DNA from: Desulfovibrio sp.
GTDB lineage: Bacteria; Desulfobacterota; Desulfovibrionia; Desulfovibrionales; Desulfovibrionaceae
DNA: 7,132 nucleotides
Reading direction: 5' to 3'
NCBI GenBank assembly: GCA_022837365.1
Contig: JALHHV010000080.1
Location: 1 to 7,132, forward strand
Under the pieces are notes generated by a model. That model searched no databases. It worked only from the letters and a program-made list of their open reading frames with translations, and was not told the DNA's origin. Below are positions 1 to 6,473 of this stretch, one piece after another; position 1 is the stretch's first letter; each line of letters begins with the position of its first letter. A program made the position numbers and the translations under genes.

Positions 1-1191
1 TCCACCCCGCACGCCTCGTTGAACAGCTTGGTCTGCGACAGGGCGTTCTGGCCGGTGGTGGCGTCGATGACCAGGATGGAGCGGTGCGGCGCGCCGGGGT
101 GCTTGCGTTCCAGCACGCGGCGGATCTTGTGCAGTTCTTCCATCAGGTTGACCTTGGTGTGCAGGCGGCCCGCCGTGTCCACGAACACGATGTCGTAGCC
201 GCCCGCCAGGGCCACGTCCATGGCCTCGAAGGCCACGGCGGCCGGGTCGGACCCGGCGGTCTTGGCGTGGAAGTCGGCCCCCACGCGCTTCGCCCACACT
301 TCCAGCTGCTCGATGGCCGCCGCGCGGAAGGTGTCCGCCGCGGCGATGAGCACCTTCTTGCCCTGCATGCGGGCGCGGTGGGCCAGCTTGGCGATGGTGG
401 TGGTCTTGCCCACGCCGTTGACGCCGATCATCAGCACCACCTCGGGCGGGGTCACGGCGGCGATATTCGGCGCGCAACAGGTCGCGGAAGGCGGCCGGGT
501 CGTCGGTGTCGGCCTTGCGGGCGCGCTCCTTCAGGCGGCCCACCAACTGCATGGCGGGCTCGAAGCCCACGTCGGCCATGATCAGGATTTCTTCCAGCTC
601 TTCCCAGAACTTAGCGTCGATGCGGCCGTGCGAGGCCAGCAGGGCGTCGATGCGGCCGGTGATCTGCTCGCGCGTGCGTGCGAGGCCCTCGGTCAGCTTC
701 AGGAACAGGCGGTTGCGCTCGTCCTCCTCGTCCTCCAGGTCAAGGGCGAGGGCCAGGCGGTATTGCAGTTCGGAGCGAAAGTCGCCCACGTACCGGTAGT
801 CCATGGCGGAGAGCCAGCGCCGGAAGTCCGCGATGAAGGCTTCGGCCTCGGCGTCCGGGGTTTCCAGCGCGGCGAACAGGAAGCGCAGCCGTTCCCACAA
901 GGCGTCGCCCGCCTCGTCCACACCCGCCAGCACGTGGCCCAGCCACACCGAAAGGCGCGGCTCGGACTGGCGCAGGGCGCGGGCAAGCTCGGCCCGCCAC
1001 GGGGCGTCCTGTGCGCCGGGCACGCCGGGGGTACCGGGCGCTTCGGGTGCGCCGGCTGCGTCGGACGCAGCCGCTTCCGGGGCCGCAGCGGCCTCGGCCT
1101 GGGCCCCGGCTTCCGGGGTTCCGGGCGGGGCCTTGGGCGCGTCCGTCTCGCGGGGCGTCCACAATTTCTTGATGGCGCTGAAGAAACCCAT
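1..1191 (-). CDS. ftsY: Signal recognition particle receptor FtsY (3' end outside window; frame break near 468)
   Basis: FtsY is the membrane-associated SRP receptor GTPase that docks Ffh-ribosome complexes at the translocon. The start ATG at 1191 gives MGFFSAIKKLW, a likely amphipathic membrane-targeting helix, and is preceded by GGAGGA (1198-1203) at 6 nt spacing. An Ala/Pro-rich linker and an acidic-rich region follow, then the N domain (IDALLASHGRIDAKFWEELEE, around 601-665). The G domain is seen in a different frame: P-loop GVNGVGKTTT (about 396-425), DTFRAAAIEQL, DTAGR and IDATTGQNA, ending at NEACGV at the window edge. The N domain reads in the frame of the start codon up to ...DLLRAE (466-474). 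The G domain reads one frame away from NIAAVTPPEVVLMIG onward (467 downward). From memory of E. coli FtsY, the N-G junction is also about ten residues short, so a deletion of about 29 nt fits better than a single inserted base. FtsY is normally essential, so an assembly error is as likely as a real lesion. Confidence 0.93.
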   Translation of the reverse strand, partial: MGFFSAIKKLWTPRETDAPKAPPGTPEAGAQAEAAAAPEAAASDAAGAPEAPGTPGVPGAQDAPWRAELARALRQSEPRLSVWLGHVLAGVDEAGDALWERLRFLFAALETPDAEAEAFIADFRRWLSAMDYRYVGDFRSELQYRLALALDLEDEEDERNRLFLKLTEGLARTREQITGRIDALLASHGRIDAKFWEELEEILIMADVGFEPAMQLVGRLKERARKADTDDPAAFRDLLRAEYRRRDPARGGADDRRQRRGQDHHHRQAGPPRPHAGQEGAHRRGGHLPRGGHRAAGSVGEARGGRLPRQDRRVRPGRRGLRGHGRGPGGRLRHRVRGHGGPPAHQGQPDGRTAQDPPRAGTQAPRRAAPLHPGHRRHHRPERPVADQAVQRGVRGG

Positions 1192-1272
1192 ATGTCGTCC
1201 TCCGGATGCGGGGGAAGTGGCGGTGGGGAGCGGCGGCGCGGGCCGGAGCCGTGCCGGTCGCAGGGCCGCCAC

Positions 1273-1301
1273 AACTTTGCCCAGAACCCCCGGCGAGTCA
1301 A
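1273..1301 (-). promoter_or_regulatory. Possible ftsY promoter (weak)
   Basis: On the minus strand TTGACT (1296-1301) is a good -35 hexamer. It is followed after 17 nt by AAAGTT (1273-1278), which is a poor -10. It lies about 80 nt upstream of the ftsY start in the 278-bp divergent gap (1192-1469). The rest of that gap is very GC-rich and I see no convincing promoter for the kinase in it. This is a pattern match only. Confidence 0.22.
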
Positions 1302-1469
1302 GGTGACGGGCGCGGGGGCGGCGCGCACGGGCCGCGCCGCCCGCATTTCCGTCGCGCCGCGCCGCCGCCGCTCTTTCCATCGCATGGCGCATCGTGTACG
1401 TTGTCGTAAACCGGAAGCCCCACGCGCCGCGCGGTGCTTCGAGACAGGCGACGGGGACATGACGCCCGC

Positions 1470-3785
1470 ATGAGCAACACCACCGCCAGCAAAGGACTCT
1501 CCGTCCCGGACATCATCAAGGGGCGCTCGCTGTCGCGCGACCTCACCGTGAGCCTCGTGGTGATGGTGCTGGTGGTGGTGGCGGCGCTGTTCTCGTTCGT
1601 CTACGTGCAGATTTCGCGCGACATGCTGCACGAGGTGGACCGCAAGGCCGACGAATACATCACCCGCCTGGCCGACATCCTGTCCATTCCCATGTGGAAC
1701 TTCGACGCGCGCACCATGGACCAGATCGGCTCGGTGTTCGCACAGTACGAACTGATCAACGAAATCCACATCGAGGACGCCCAGGGCAACACCCTGTTCC
1801 GGGTGCGCAAGGGCACCGACCCCGACGCCACCGTGTTCCGCGAGCGGGCCGTGCGCTTCGAGTCCGAGACCATCGGCCGGGTATCCATGGTGGTCACCCT
1901 GCAGGAATACCGGCGCAGCCTGGAGCGATTGCTGAAGGCCAGCGCCCTGATCATGGGCAGCGTGCTGGTGGTGTTGCTGGCCTCCACCGGGGTGCTGCTG
2001 CGGGTGTTCCTGCGCCGCCCGCTGGAGGCGCTGCAATCGGGCATGGACCAGATCGCCCGGGGCGACTTCGCCTACGACATGGGCTCCATCGCCCATGCCG
2101 AGCTGGCCCAGATCGCGGAAAACTTCTCGCGCATGTGCAGCCAGGTGGAGCAGCGCGAGAACGAACTGCACGCCATCAACACCAAGCTCCAGGACGAGAT
2201 CCACAACCGCCGCCAGACCGAGTTGGCCCTGCGCGCCAGCGAGGAACGCTACGCCCTGGTGGTCGGCGGCACCAGCGACGGCATCTGGGACTGGGACCTC
2301 GTCACCAACACCGTCTATTTCTCGCCGCGCTGGAAATCCATCGTGGGCTACGAGGACCACGAACTGCCCAACCGGGTAGAGGAGTGGAAAGAGCGGATCC
2401 ACCCGGACGATGTGGACCTCGTGCTGCGCGGCCACGACGACTATCTTGCCCGGCGCGTGCCCGAGTTTCAGGTGGAATACCGCATGCGCCACAAGGACGA
2501 CAGCTACCGCTGGATCCTGGGGCGCGGCGCGGCCCTGTGGGACGCCAACGGCGTGCCCGTGCGCATGGCCGGGGCCCACACCGACATCACCACCCGCAAG
2601 GAAGTGGAGCAGGAACTGCGCGAGGCCAAGAACAACCTCGACAACATCCTGAACGCCATGCCCTCGATCATCGTGGGGGTGGACCAGTCCGGCAGCATCA
2701 CCCTGTGGAACCGCACGGCCGAGCGGGTCACCGGCCAGCCGCGCGACGCGGTGCTGGGCAACCCCGTGGGCGAGGCCCTGCCCGACTTCGGCTTTCTGCT
2801 GGACGAAATCCGCCGCTCCATCGCCGAGGGCGGCACCATCTCGCTGGACAAGACCCCGGTGCCCGGCCCCGGGGTGACCCGGTATTTCGACATCGTCATC
2901 TACCCCGTGGTCTCGCGGGGCAGCTTCGGCGCGGTGGTGCGCCTGGACGACATCACCGGCCGCATCCGCATCGAGGAGATGATGGTGCAGACCGAGAAGA
3001 TGCTGTCGGTGGGCGGCCTTGCGGCGGGCATGGCGCACGAGATCAACAACCCCCTCGGGGGCATCCTTCAGGGCGCGCAGAACATCCAGCGCAGGCTGGA
3101 CCCGGAGTTTGCCCCCAACGTGGTGGCCGCGGAAGAGTCGGGCTGCTCCATGGACTCCATCCGGGGCTACCTGGACCGCCGGGGCATCCTGCGTTTTCTG
3201 GACGGCATCCGCGAGTCGGGCAACCGCGCGGCCAACATCGTCTCCAACATGCTGGAATTCAGCCGCCGCAGCGAATCGCGCTGGCAGCGGGTGTCGCTGC
3301 CGTACCTGGTGGACCGCACTCTGGAACTGGCGGCCAACGACTACGACCTGAAGAAGAAGTACGACTTCCGGCACATCGACATCGTGCGCGACTTCGCGCC
3401 CGACCTGCCCGACCTGCCGTGCATGCCCACCGAAATCGAGCAGGTGCTGCTGAACCTGTTCAAGAACGCCGCCCAGGCCATGCACCTGCGCGGCGAACGG
3501 CCCGACCCGCCGCGCATTTCCGTGACCCTGCGGCGCGAGGGCGGCATGGTGCGCATCGACGTGGCCGACAACGGCCCCGGCATGGAAGAGGACGTGCGGC
3601 GCAGGGTGTTCGAGCCGTTCTTCACCACCAAGAGCGTGGGGGAGGGCACCGGCCTTGGCCTTTCGGTGTCGTACTTCATCATCACCACCAACCACGGCGG
3701 CACCTTCACCGTGGAGTCGGAACCGGACCGGGGCACGGTGTTCACCCTGCGGTTGCCCGTGGAGCAGCGCCACGTGACCACGTAG
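1470..3785 (+). CDS. Membrane-bound PAS sensor histidine kinase (HAMP, two PAS, HisKA, HATPase)
   Basis: This 771-residue protein is an orphan two-component sensor that autophosphorylates a histidine in response to a signal. Domains in order: TM1 (about 25-46), a periplasmic sensor of about 110 residues with the motif LSIPMWNFD (71-79), TM2 (about 157-181), HAMP (about 182-232), a coiled linker, PAS1 with PAC (about 258-378, ERYALVVGGTSDGIWDWD), PAS2 (about 390-500), an H-box with phospho-acceptor His523 in MAHEINNPLGG, and a HATPase domain with E657/N666 (N box), DNGPGM (D700), FEPFFTTK and GTGLGLSV (about 726-733). The catalytic motifs are intact. H523 to the LEFSRR end of the second helix spans about 74 residues, some 30 more than a minimal DHp hairpin, so the hairpin carries an insertion (AAEESGC...YLDRRG). 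I prefer ATG 1470, with GGGGA at 1453-1457, over the in-frame GTG at 1434, which lacks a ribosome site. No response regulator adjoins it. The stop codon lies inside the stem of element E1. The ligand is unknown. Confidence 0.95.
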   Translation: MSNTTASKGLSVPDIIKGRSLSRDLTVSLVVMVLVVVAALFSFVYVQISRDMLHEVDRKADEYITRLADILSIPMWNFDARTMDQIGSVFAQYELINEIHIEDAQGNTLFRVRKGTDPDATVFRERAVRFESETIGRVSMVVTLQEYRRSLERLLKASALIMGSVLVVLLASTGVLLRVFLRRPLEALQSGMDQIARGDFAYDMGSIAHAELAQIAENFSRMCSQVEQRENELHAINTKLQDEIHNRRQTELALRASEERYALVVGGTSDGIWDWDLVTNTVYFSPRWKSIVGYEDHELPNRVEEWKERIHPDDVDLVLRGHDDYLARRVPEFQVEYRMRHKDDSYRWILGRGAALWDANGVPVRMAGAHTDITTRKEVEQELREAKNNLDNILNAMPSIIVGVDQSGSITLWNRTAERVTGQPRDAVLGNPVGEALPDFGFLLDEIRRSIAEGGTISLDKTPVPGPGVTRYFDIVIYPVVSRGSFGAVVRLDDITGRIRIEEMMVQTEKMLSVGGLAAGMAHEINNPLGGILQGAQNIQRRLDPEFAPNVVAAEESGCSMDSIRGYLDRRGILRFLDGIRESGNRAANIVSNMLEFSRRSESRWQRVSLPYLVDRTLELAANDYDLKKKYDFRHIDIVRDFAPDLPDLPCMPTEIEQVLLNLFKNAAQAMHLRGERPDPPRISVTLRREGGMVRIDVADNGPGMEEDVRRRVFEPFFTTKSVGEGTGLGLSVSYFIITTNHGGTFTVESEPDRGTVFTLRLPVEQRHVTT

Positions 3786-4159
3786 GAGCTGTTTCTAACT
3801 AGTCCTTTCGCTCGTTGGCATCCGACCCGAAGGGCGCGAAGCGTGCCCGTTGGGCGAGCTTGCGAGCCTTACGGGCATCGTGCGCAGAGCGGTCAAACTT
3901 CGCCTGCCATAGCTCTGCTGTCCTTATCCGTAAGACTCGCGCTGTGCGCTCGCCTAACGGCTAAGGCTCGGTCGAATACGATAAGAGTACGCTCTGCGGT
4001 CGCCATCCGTAAGGTTCGCTTCGCTCACCTAACGGCTGCCGCGCTCTGCGGTCCTCATCCGTAATGCTCGTAGACTCGCATAACGGCTGAGGCACTCCCT
4101 CATGGCAGGCTCGTTTTCCTGGCCAACGAATGAAAATCCTGAGTTAGAAACAGCCCCTA
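3783..4159 (+). repeat. Element E1: 377-nt structured palindromic 3' element, expanded copy
   Basis: This is the largest of three related elements. The outer arms are 3783-3800 and 4142-4159 (TAGG[A/G]GCTGTTTCTAACT, 17 of 18 paired), and the kinase stop TAG is the first three bases of the arm. Nested helices follow: TTTC/GAAA (3806-3809/4132-4135), CGTTGGC/GCCAACG (3813-3819/4122-4128) and GCCTGCCAT/ATGGCAGGC (3902-3910/4102-4110). The apical motif CGGTC-GAAT-AC-GAT-AAGAGT-ACG-CTC is at 3969-3993. Compared with E2, three stretches are extra: 3820-3891, 3911-3967 and 3990-4093. Removing them leaves 147 nt, the length of E2. The stretch 4094-4120 (27 nt) and the 19 nt GTCAAACTTCGCCTGCCAT (3892-3910) are identical to E2. 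Short open frames across it are not conserved between copies, so I read it as non-coding. It fills most of the gap between the kinase and the porin. Confidence 0.85.
3847..4086. repeat. Four nested mini-hairpin modules inside E1
   Basis: A module of the form CCGTAAGgCTCG...GCTCGCCTAACGG, itself able to fold with CCGT/ACGG ends, occurs at 3928-3960, 4007-4035 and 4059-4086 on the plus strand. It occurs once inverted, at 3847-3874. The loops differ between copies. The three plus copies are each led by GCTCTGC(T/G)GTC (3912, 3991, 4043). The flanking stem extends with compensating bases: CCTTA/TAAGG in the first and CCTCA/TGAGG in the third, with one mismatch in the second. The inverted copy is followed by GCAGAGCGGTC at 3883-3893. 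None is present in E2 or E3, so these look like a second repeat that has colonised the loops of E1. Confidence 0.75.
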
Positions 4160-4195
4160 GGGCGCGCCACTCCGCGTGCCGCACGGCCTTCTTTC

Positions 4196-4224
4196 TTGCC
4201 ATCAGGCACAAATGTTTCTACATG
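4196..4224 (+). promoter_or_regulatory. Possible promoter of the FadL-like gene (weak)
   Basis: TTGCCA (4196-4201) and TACATG (4219-4224) are separated by 17 nt, in the most AT-rich part of the 210-bp stretch (4160-4369) between E1 and the porin start. This would leave a leader of roughly 140 nt, in which I see no recognisable riboswitch. The -10 match is poor, so this is only a candidate. Confidence 0.22.
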
Positions 4225-4360
4225 TTGCCGCTCGGCACTGCACGATGTGGACAAGGGCGGCCAGCAGCCGTCCGCCATTGGCGCGCGAGGGAACGTTGTC
4301 CGGTTTCGGGCGGCGTGCGCGCCGGGTTGTCGCACGGCCATTTCCGGCCGCATGCATATC

Positions 4361-4365
4361 GGAGG
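4361..4365 (+). promoter_or_regulatory. Ribosome binding site that favours the GTG start at 4370
   Basis: GGAGG at 4361-4365 lies 4 nt before GTG 4370. It lies inside the reading frame if ATG 4352 is used instead, and that ATG has no purine-rich site upstream. The spacing is short, so the choice is favoured but not proven. Confidence 0.55.
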
Positions 4366-4369
4366 CAAT

Positions 4370-5590
4370 GTGTTCCGCGTTCTTCTGGCCGCGATGCTCT
4401 GCGTCGCGGCATGGGCTCCTTTTGCCGAAGCAGCGGGCTTCGCCATGTACGAATTCAGCGCCCGGGGCAACGCGCTGGGCGGGGCCATGACGGCCCGCCG
4501 CGCCGACCCTTCGTCCATCGCCTTCAACCCCGCCCTGGTCACGCAACTGGAAGGCACCCAGACCCTGGCCGGGGCCACCGTGGTGGCGCCGCAGGTGTCC
4601 GTGGACGTCAACGGCCACACCACCGATGCGGAGTCCAACATGTGGACCATTCCGCACGCCTACGCCACCACCCAGATCAACGACAACCTGTTCCTGGGCG
4701 TGGGCACCTTCTCGCGCTTCGGCCTGGGCACGGAGTATCCCTCCGGCTGGGTGGGCCGCAACGACCTGCGCTCGGTGAACATCCAGTCCATGTCGGTGAA
4801 CCCGGTGCTGGGCGTGCGCAACGGCAACCTGGCCCTGGGCCTGGGCGTCGAGGCCATGTGGTTCGAATACGACCAGCGGCAGGCCACCACCGTGGGCGCC
4901 ACCGACATCGACGGCCGGGTCAAGGGTGATTCCACCGGCTTCGGCCTGAACGGCGGCCTGTGGTGGAAGGCCACGGACAGCGTGGCCCTGGGGGCCAGCT
5001 TCCGCACGCCCATCAAGCAGGACCTGGAAGGCCGCGCCACCTTCGACAAGAACGGCGCGCCGGTGCCGTCCACCTGGTTCAGGGATACCGGCGCCGAAGG
5101 CGCCGTGACCCTGCCCGGCGAGGTGCGCATGGGCGTGGCGTGGGAGCCGGACGACCGCTGGAGCGTGGCCGTGGACGTGACGCGCACCTTCTGGAGCAGC
5201 TACGACGAACTGCGCATCGGCTATGACGACGCACTGGCCCCCGGCGTGACGGAAAGCCTGAAGACCACCGAATGGCGCGACGTGTGGCGCCTGGGCATCG
5301 GCGTGGAATACCGCCTGACCGGCATGGTGGACCTGCGCGCGGGCTACGTCTACGACTGCGAGCCCGTGAACCCCGACCATCTCGACTTTCTGGTGCCCGC
5401 CAACGACCGCCAGTTGTACAGCCTGGGCGTGGGCCTGCACGACGGCCCGTGGAGGGTGGACGTTTCGTACACCTATTTGTGGATCAAGGGCCGCGACGGC
5501 GAGGTGGAGGGCAGGAACGGCATCTACGACGTGCGCTTCCACGACGGGGATGCGCAGTTGGTCGGGCTTTCCGCGGGCTGGCAATTCTAA
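4370..5590 (+). CDS. FadL/OmpP1/TodX-family outer-membrane transport protein
   Basis: The family forms 14-stranded outer-membrane barrels that take up long-chain fatty acids or aromatic hydrocarbons by lateral diffusion. With the GTG start the product is 406 residues, typical for the family. It begins with a signal peptide (FRVLLAAMLCVAAWAPFAEA) and probable cleavage before AGFAMYEFSARGNALGGA. That segment, followed by RRADPSSIAFNPALVTQL, is the hallmark N-terminal hatch region of FadL proteins (AGF...GNA..G.A....D.S....NPA). The rest is alternating aromatic/Gly-rich beta strands (LFLGVGTFSRFGLGTEYPSGWVGR and so on), ending in AGWQF with the C-terminal Phe recognised by the BAM machinery. An in-frame ATG at 4352 would add six residues, but GGAGG at 4361 favours GTG 4370. 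The gene stands alone, with E1 upstream and E3 starting on its stop codon. The substrate cannot be read from the sequence. Confidence 0.92.
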   Translation: MFRVLLAAMLCVAAWAPFAEAAGFAMYEFSARGNALGGAMTARRADPSSIAFNPALVTQLEGTQTLAGATVVAPQVSVDVNGHTTDAESNMWTIPHAYATTQINDNLFLGVGTFSRFGLGTEYPSGWVGRNDLRSVNIQSMSVNPVLGVRNGNLALGLGVEAMWFEYDQRQATTVGATDIDGRVKGDSTGFGLNGGLWWKATDSVALGASFRTPIKQDLEGRATFDKNGAPVPSTWFRDTGAEGAVTLPGEVRMGVAWEPDDRWSVAVDVTRTFWSSYDELRIGYDDALAPGVTESLKTTEWRDVWRLGIGVEYRLTGMVDLRAGYVYDCEPVNPDHLDFLVPANDRQLYSLGVGLHDGPWRVDVSYTYLWIKGRDGEVEGRNGIYDVRFHDGDAQLVGLSAGWQF

Positions 5591-5722
5591 GGGCGCAAGG
5601 GTCCTTTTGCCCTCTGCCCTCGTCAGAAGCCTTTTTTATTCCGGTCACGCACGGAAGAGTGCGCTCCCTGCATAAAAAAGGACTTCTTCCTTGGCAGAGA
5701 ACAAAAATCCTCCTTGCGCCTT
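5589..5722 (+). repeat. Element E3: 134-nt structured palindromic 3' element
   Basis: This begins on the last two bases of the porin stop TAA. Helices are: GGCGCAAGG/CCTTGCGCC (5592-5600/5712-5720), TTTTG/CAAAA (5605-5609/5702-5706), CTCTGCC/GGCAGAG (5612-5618/5693-5699) and GAAG plus CCTTTTTTAT with ATAAAAAAGG plus CTTC (5626-5639/5672-5686, one bulged A). The apical 32 nt (5640-5671) contain CGGTC-ACGC-AC-GG-AAGAGT-GCG-CTC, with CGCAC/GUGCG able to pair around GGAAGA. It shares helix order, inter-helix sequence (GTCCTTTTGCCC on one side, AACAAAAATCCT on the other) and apex with E1 and E2. Every main helix has a different sequence yet remains paired. Confidence 0.8.
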
Positions 5723-5785
5723 CATGCGCAGACGAGGTGAGGCCGCTTTTGCAGGCATGCAACGAGGCGAGTGCGTTGGAAATGA

Positions 5786-5825
5786 AAAGGGGAGGAACCT
5801 TGCGGTTCCTCCCCTTTGGTTTTGT
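5786..5825. terminator. Strong intrinsic terminator, probably bidirectional
   Basis: A perfect 14-bp stem AAAGGGGAGGAACC / GGTTCCTCCCCTTT (5786-5799 / 5804-5817) closes a TTGC loop. On the plus strand it is followed by GGTTTTGT. On the minus strand the loop reads GCAA and the stem is followed by TCATTT. It sits between two convergent units, after E3 for the porin and after E2 for the minus-strand genes. I see nothing else in 5723-5785. Confidence 0.85.
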
Positions 5826-5833
5826 GTGCCTTA

Positions 5834-5980
5834 AGAGGCCGTTTTCAAATTAGGATTTTTGTTCGTTGGCGAGGAAAACGAGCCTGCCATGAGGGAGTAT
5901 ACTCTTGCTGTATTCGACCGAAATGGCAGGCGAAGTTTGACGAAGCCAACGGGCAAAAAGACAATTTGAATACGGCCTCT
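5834..5980 (-). repeat. Element E2: 147-nt structured palindromic 3' element, compact copy
   Basis: Read on the minus strand, it starts on the last two bases of the TAG stop of the 5979-6473 gene. The outer arms 5963-5980 and 5834-5851 pair 17 of 18 (AGAGGCCGT[A/T]TTCAAATT). Inner helices are TTTTTG/CAAAAA (5856-5861/5954-5959), CGTTGGC/GCCAACG (5864-5870/5945-5951) and GCCTGCCAT/ATGGCAGGC (5882-5890/5923-5931). The apical 32 nt (5891-5922) read CGGTC-GAAT-AC-AGC-AAGAGT-ATA-CTC on the minus strand. It is in the same orientation to its upstream gene as E1 and E3, and is nearly identical to E1 in the core while differing from it in the outer arms. Confidence 0.85.
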
Positions 5981-6473
5981 AGATCAGTTTGTCGAAAATG
6001 AGCTTGTACGTGGAGCGGATGTGCAGGGCCAGGCGCAGGCGCAGGGCCTTGGCCTCGGCGTCGCCCAGCGAGAGCAGCGAGACCAGGTGGTGGGCCGCCT
6101 CGGAGAAGTCGGCGTCGCCCTTGTGTTCCAGCATGTCCACGTAGGCGCGCACCTTTTCCGCCAGCGCGGCCGCCTCCTTGCGGGCGGCATTGCGCGGCGG
6201 GGCCTGCTGGAAGCGTTCCAGGAACGTCTCGAAGATCACCCCGAAGTCGTCCGGAAACGATCTGCGCAGGGCCAGCCGCCACAGGGCGATGAACAGGGCC
6301 CGCAGGTCCTGCAGCGCGCGCTTGCGCCGCAGGAACTGCATGCGGCCGATGCCCATGGCGTCGATTTCCGGCGTGAAGTCGAAGGAATCGAGCAGGGCGG
6401 CGAAGTTGTCCAGCACCTCGTCGATGGTGTAGGCGGGCGATGCGCTCATGCCCGGCAGTGGACCGGCGCTCAT
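5979..6473 (-). CDS. Conserved-looking small helical protein of unknown function
   Basis: This is a 164-residue protein that I do not recognise. It has no signal peptide, no membrane segment and no catalytic motif that I can see. It is Leu/Ala/Arg-rich and predicted to be almost all helical: an N-terminal acidic segment (YTIDEVLDNFAALLDSFDF, about 15-33), a basic helix pair (FLRRKRALQDLRALFIALWRLALRR, about 48-72), a middle segment around FGVIFETFLERF, and a C-terminal helical region ending in YKLIFDKLI. The start ATG at 6473 overlaps the TGA of the upstream gene as ATGA, so the two are probably translationally coupled. A second ATG at 6449 (MSASPAYT) is possible. Neither has a clear ribosome site, which favours coupling. 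The frame is intact and codon use matches its neighbours, so it is a believable gene. Its stop overlaps the arm of E2. A cytoplasmic partner of the upstream protein is possible but is inference. Confidence 0.8.
   Translation of the reverse strand: MSAGPLPGMSASPAYTIDEVLDNFAALLDSFDFTPEIDAMGIGRMQFLRRKRALQDLRALFIALWRLALRRSFPDDFGVIFETFLERFQQAPPRNAARKEAAALAEKVRAYVDMLEHKGDADFSEAAHHLVSLLSLGDAEAKALRLRLALHIRSTYKLIFDKLI

Noticed and set aside
84..1473. Open frames on the plus strand opposite ftsY
   Set aside because: The translations have the shadow composition of a high-GC gene. The minus strand encodes clear FtsY motifs.
699..3773. 1024-codon open frame on the minus strand opposite the kinase
   Set aside because: It is a GC-rich shadow of the kinase and ftsY frames. 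It is His/Gly/Val-rich with no domain, while the plus-strand kinase has every expected motif.
1694..3802. 702-codon plus-strand frame overlapping the kinase
   Set aside because: It is an Arg/Gly/His/Pro-rich out-of-frame shadow of the kinase.
3847..4086. E1 internal repeats as a CRISPR array
   Set aside because: The units are hairpins of variable spacing with one inverted copy. They are not identical direct repeats with unique spacers.
4029..4211. Short minus-strand frame in E1 containing FSFVGQENEPAMRE, similar to a plus-strand frame FLFVGEENEPAMRE in E2
   Set aside because: E1 and E2 are similar at the nucleotide level, but their differences in this frame change residues (L/S, E/Q). The frames diverge right after the shared segment and E3 does not keep it. 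The palindromic structure explains the similarity better than coding does.
3783..5722. Composite transposon with E1 and E3 as terminal repeats around the porin gene
   Set aside because: There is no transposase, and E1 and E3 are in direct orientation and diverged in their arms. A third copy sits outside, after another gene.
3783..5980. E elements as integron attC sites
   Set aside because: The post-stop position, orientation and folded form resemble attC. However, the RYYYAAC/GTTRRRY ends are absent in E2 and E3, and no integrase is in the window.
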